Positions 5,879-6,628 of a stretch of 6,628 bases of DNA are shown one piece after another. Below the pieces are notes generated by a model that saw only the letters and a program-made list of their open reading frames with translations, was not told the origin of the DNA and made no database searches. How positions within the stretch are numbered: the stretch's first letter is position 1; every line of letters begins with the position of its first letter. Source of the DNA: an uncultured Parvularculaceae bacterium (GTDB lineage Bacteria; Pseudomonadota; Alphaproteobacteria; Caulobacterales; Parvularculaceae); NCBI GenBank assembly GCA_947259815.1, contig CAMYNO010000135.1, positions 1 to 6,628 of the forward strand, given 5' to 3'. Position numbers and translations under genes: made by a program.

Positions 5879-6628
5879 TTACTCGCCGCGATCCCACGGC
5901 TCTGCATAAACAGCATGACTGACGATCATGGTCGGCGCCGCACCGCATGAGCCGGACTGGCTGGCGACGCCCCAGGCCGTGACATGCTTGCCGACCAGAG
6001 AGTGTGCGCCCGGCGCAGAGGCCAACGCCCACTGTCCCGCGGTCCCGCCATCGAGAAGAAGACAGCCGGCAGCCTCGCCAATCACGTTACCGCTTACGGA
6101 GATTTTTTGCGGCGCATTCGCAGCCTTGGGATTAATCGCGTTGAAATCCGGCAGGCGATAGGTGTTGCCCGCCTTTGGCGTCAAATTTTGCGGCAAGCCA
6201 AAATGCGCCGTCGGAACGCCCGGCGTTGCCTCGGTCGCGGAAATTTCATTGCGTAATGATGGGTTCAACGGCGCCGTAAATGTCGGAACGCCGGCATTGT
6301 GAATGCGCGCCGCGGAACGCTGCTGGAAGCTCAATCGATCGGCGGCGAGAGAGCGCCCTCCGCCTCGTGTCGCTTCCCGCTGCCAGACCGGGTCAGCCGA
6401 TGAGAGCCGAACATTGCGCAATCGGATCCGCGTAGACACCCGCGCATCATAGGCGCGGGTCGCTGTATCCGCATACTCGCCGGCAAGGCCATGATCGTCC
6501 GTTATGGGGTCATTGGCGATCGGCGCATCGTTATCGGCCAGAATATCGTGCTGGATGGACGGCGCCGGCCCGTCGCTCTCATCGGGAATAGCGAGATAGG
6601 TACCGGGCGTAATGCTGCGTGGATCGAC
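5879..6628 (-). CDS. Unrecognised protein, C-terminal part (possible DUF5818-like C-terminal domain)
   Basis: The minus-strand frame is open from the right edge (6628) to TAA at 5879-5881, giving 249 residues with no start in view. A GTG at 6437-6439 lies inside continuous coding sequence and is probably not the start. The N-terminal half of the visible part is acidic and proline-rich (ITPGTYLAIPDESDGPAPS, then ILADNDAPIANDPITDD), followed by a basic stretch (STRIRLRNVRLSS). The middle is a low-hydrophobicity linker rich in Pro, Asn and Thr. The last 75 or so residues form a compact-looking strand-rich domain: KISVSGNVIGEAAGCLLLD, VGKHVTAWGVASQSGSC, then TMIVSHAVYAEPW, with two cysteines. This SG.V.....C.LL.......L......GK.V...G pattern recalls the OB-like DUF5818 family, but only weakly. 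It may be an exported or cell-envelope protein. I cannot assign a function. Confidence 0.6.
   Translation of the reverse strand, partial: VDPRSITPGTYLAIPDESDGPAPSIQHDILADNDAPIANDPITDDHGLAGEYADTATRAYDARVSTRIRLRNVRLSSADPVWQREATRGGGRSLAADRLSFQQRSAARIHNAGVPTFTAPLNPSLRNEISATEATPGVPTAHFGLPQNLTPKAGNTYRLPDFNAINPKAANAPQKISVSGNVIGEAAGCLLLDGGTAGQWALASAPGAHSLVGKHVTAWGVASQSGSCGAAPTMIVSHAVYAEPWDRGE

Noticed and set aside
5855..5885. Terminator between the convergent arsM and right-edge gene
   Set aside because: The 17-bp gap has no stable hairpin followed by T or A runs that I could see.

Overview
The window looks like a short contig from an alphaproteobacterium, probably marine or aquatic and in the broad Caulobacterales / Parvularculales / Hyphomonadales neighbourhood. 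This is inferred from the GC-rich sequence, the alphaproteobacterial flavour of PurL, and the purL-bolA adjacency typical of that class. The proteins are protein-coding metabolic and stress genes. No RNA gene, IS element, phage gene or CRISPR array was seen.

Layout. (1) 1-466: the C-terminal end of a PQQ-dependent sugar (glucose/sorbosone) dehydrogenase on the + strand. Its first 80 bases are folded back: the minus strand of 1-80 encodes the missing upstream piece of the same gene, so the contig end is an inverted duplication. (2) 4645-469, all on the minus strand in the order mpaB fragment, purL, bolA, a four-helix membrane protein, a NUDIX hydrolase. This row runs convergently into the dehydrogenase. 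(3) 4646-4814: a divergent intergenic region. (4) 4815-5861, + strand: a complete arsenite S-adenosylmethionine methyltransferase, arsM. (5) 5879-6628, minus strand: the C-terminal 249 residues of an unrecognised protein that runs off the right edge.

The main surprises are in purL. Its N-terminus is missing and is replaced, out of frame, by the N-terminal third of an MpaB-family (DUF2236) oxygenase gene. The join lies in a short stretch that reads plausibly as either gene (around 4308-4320). It is either a deletion or, more likely, a chimeric assembly join. PurL also appears to carry an in-frame insert of about 95 residues between its two halves, which I cannot match to a family and which has a ferredoxin-like pattern of predicted strands and helices. 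Finally, purL has no stop codon before bolA: the two form one 882-codon frame, yet bolA keeps a strong Shine-Dalgarno of its own.

Functionally, PurL (purine synthesis) and BolA (iron-sulfur/glutaredoxin partner) form the housekeeping core, followed by a membrane protein and a NUDT19-like NUDIX enzyme whose start overlaps the gene before it. ArsM is a stand-alone arsenic detoxification gene; no arsR or efflux gene is in view. Because the window contains at least one and probably two artificial-looking joins, gene-order conclusions across 80/81 and across about 4315 should be treated as provisional.
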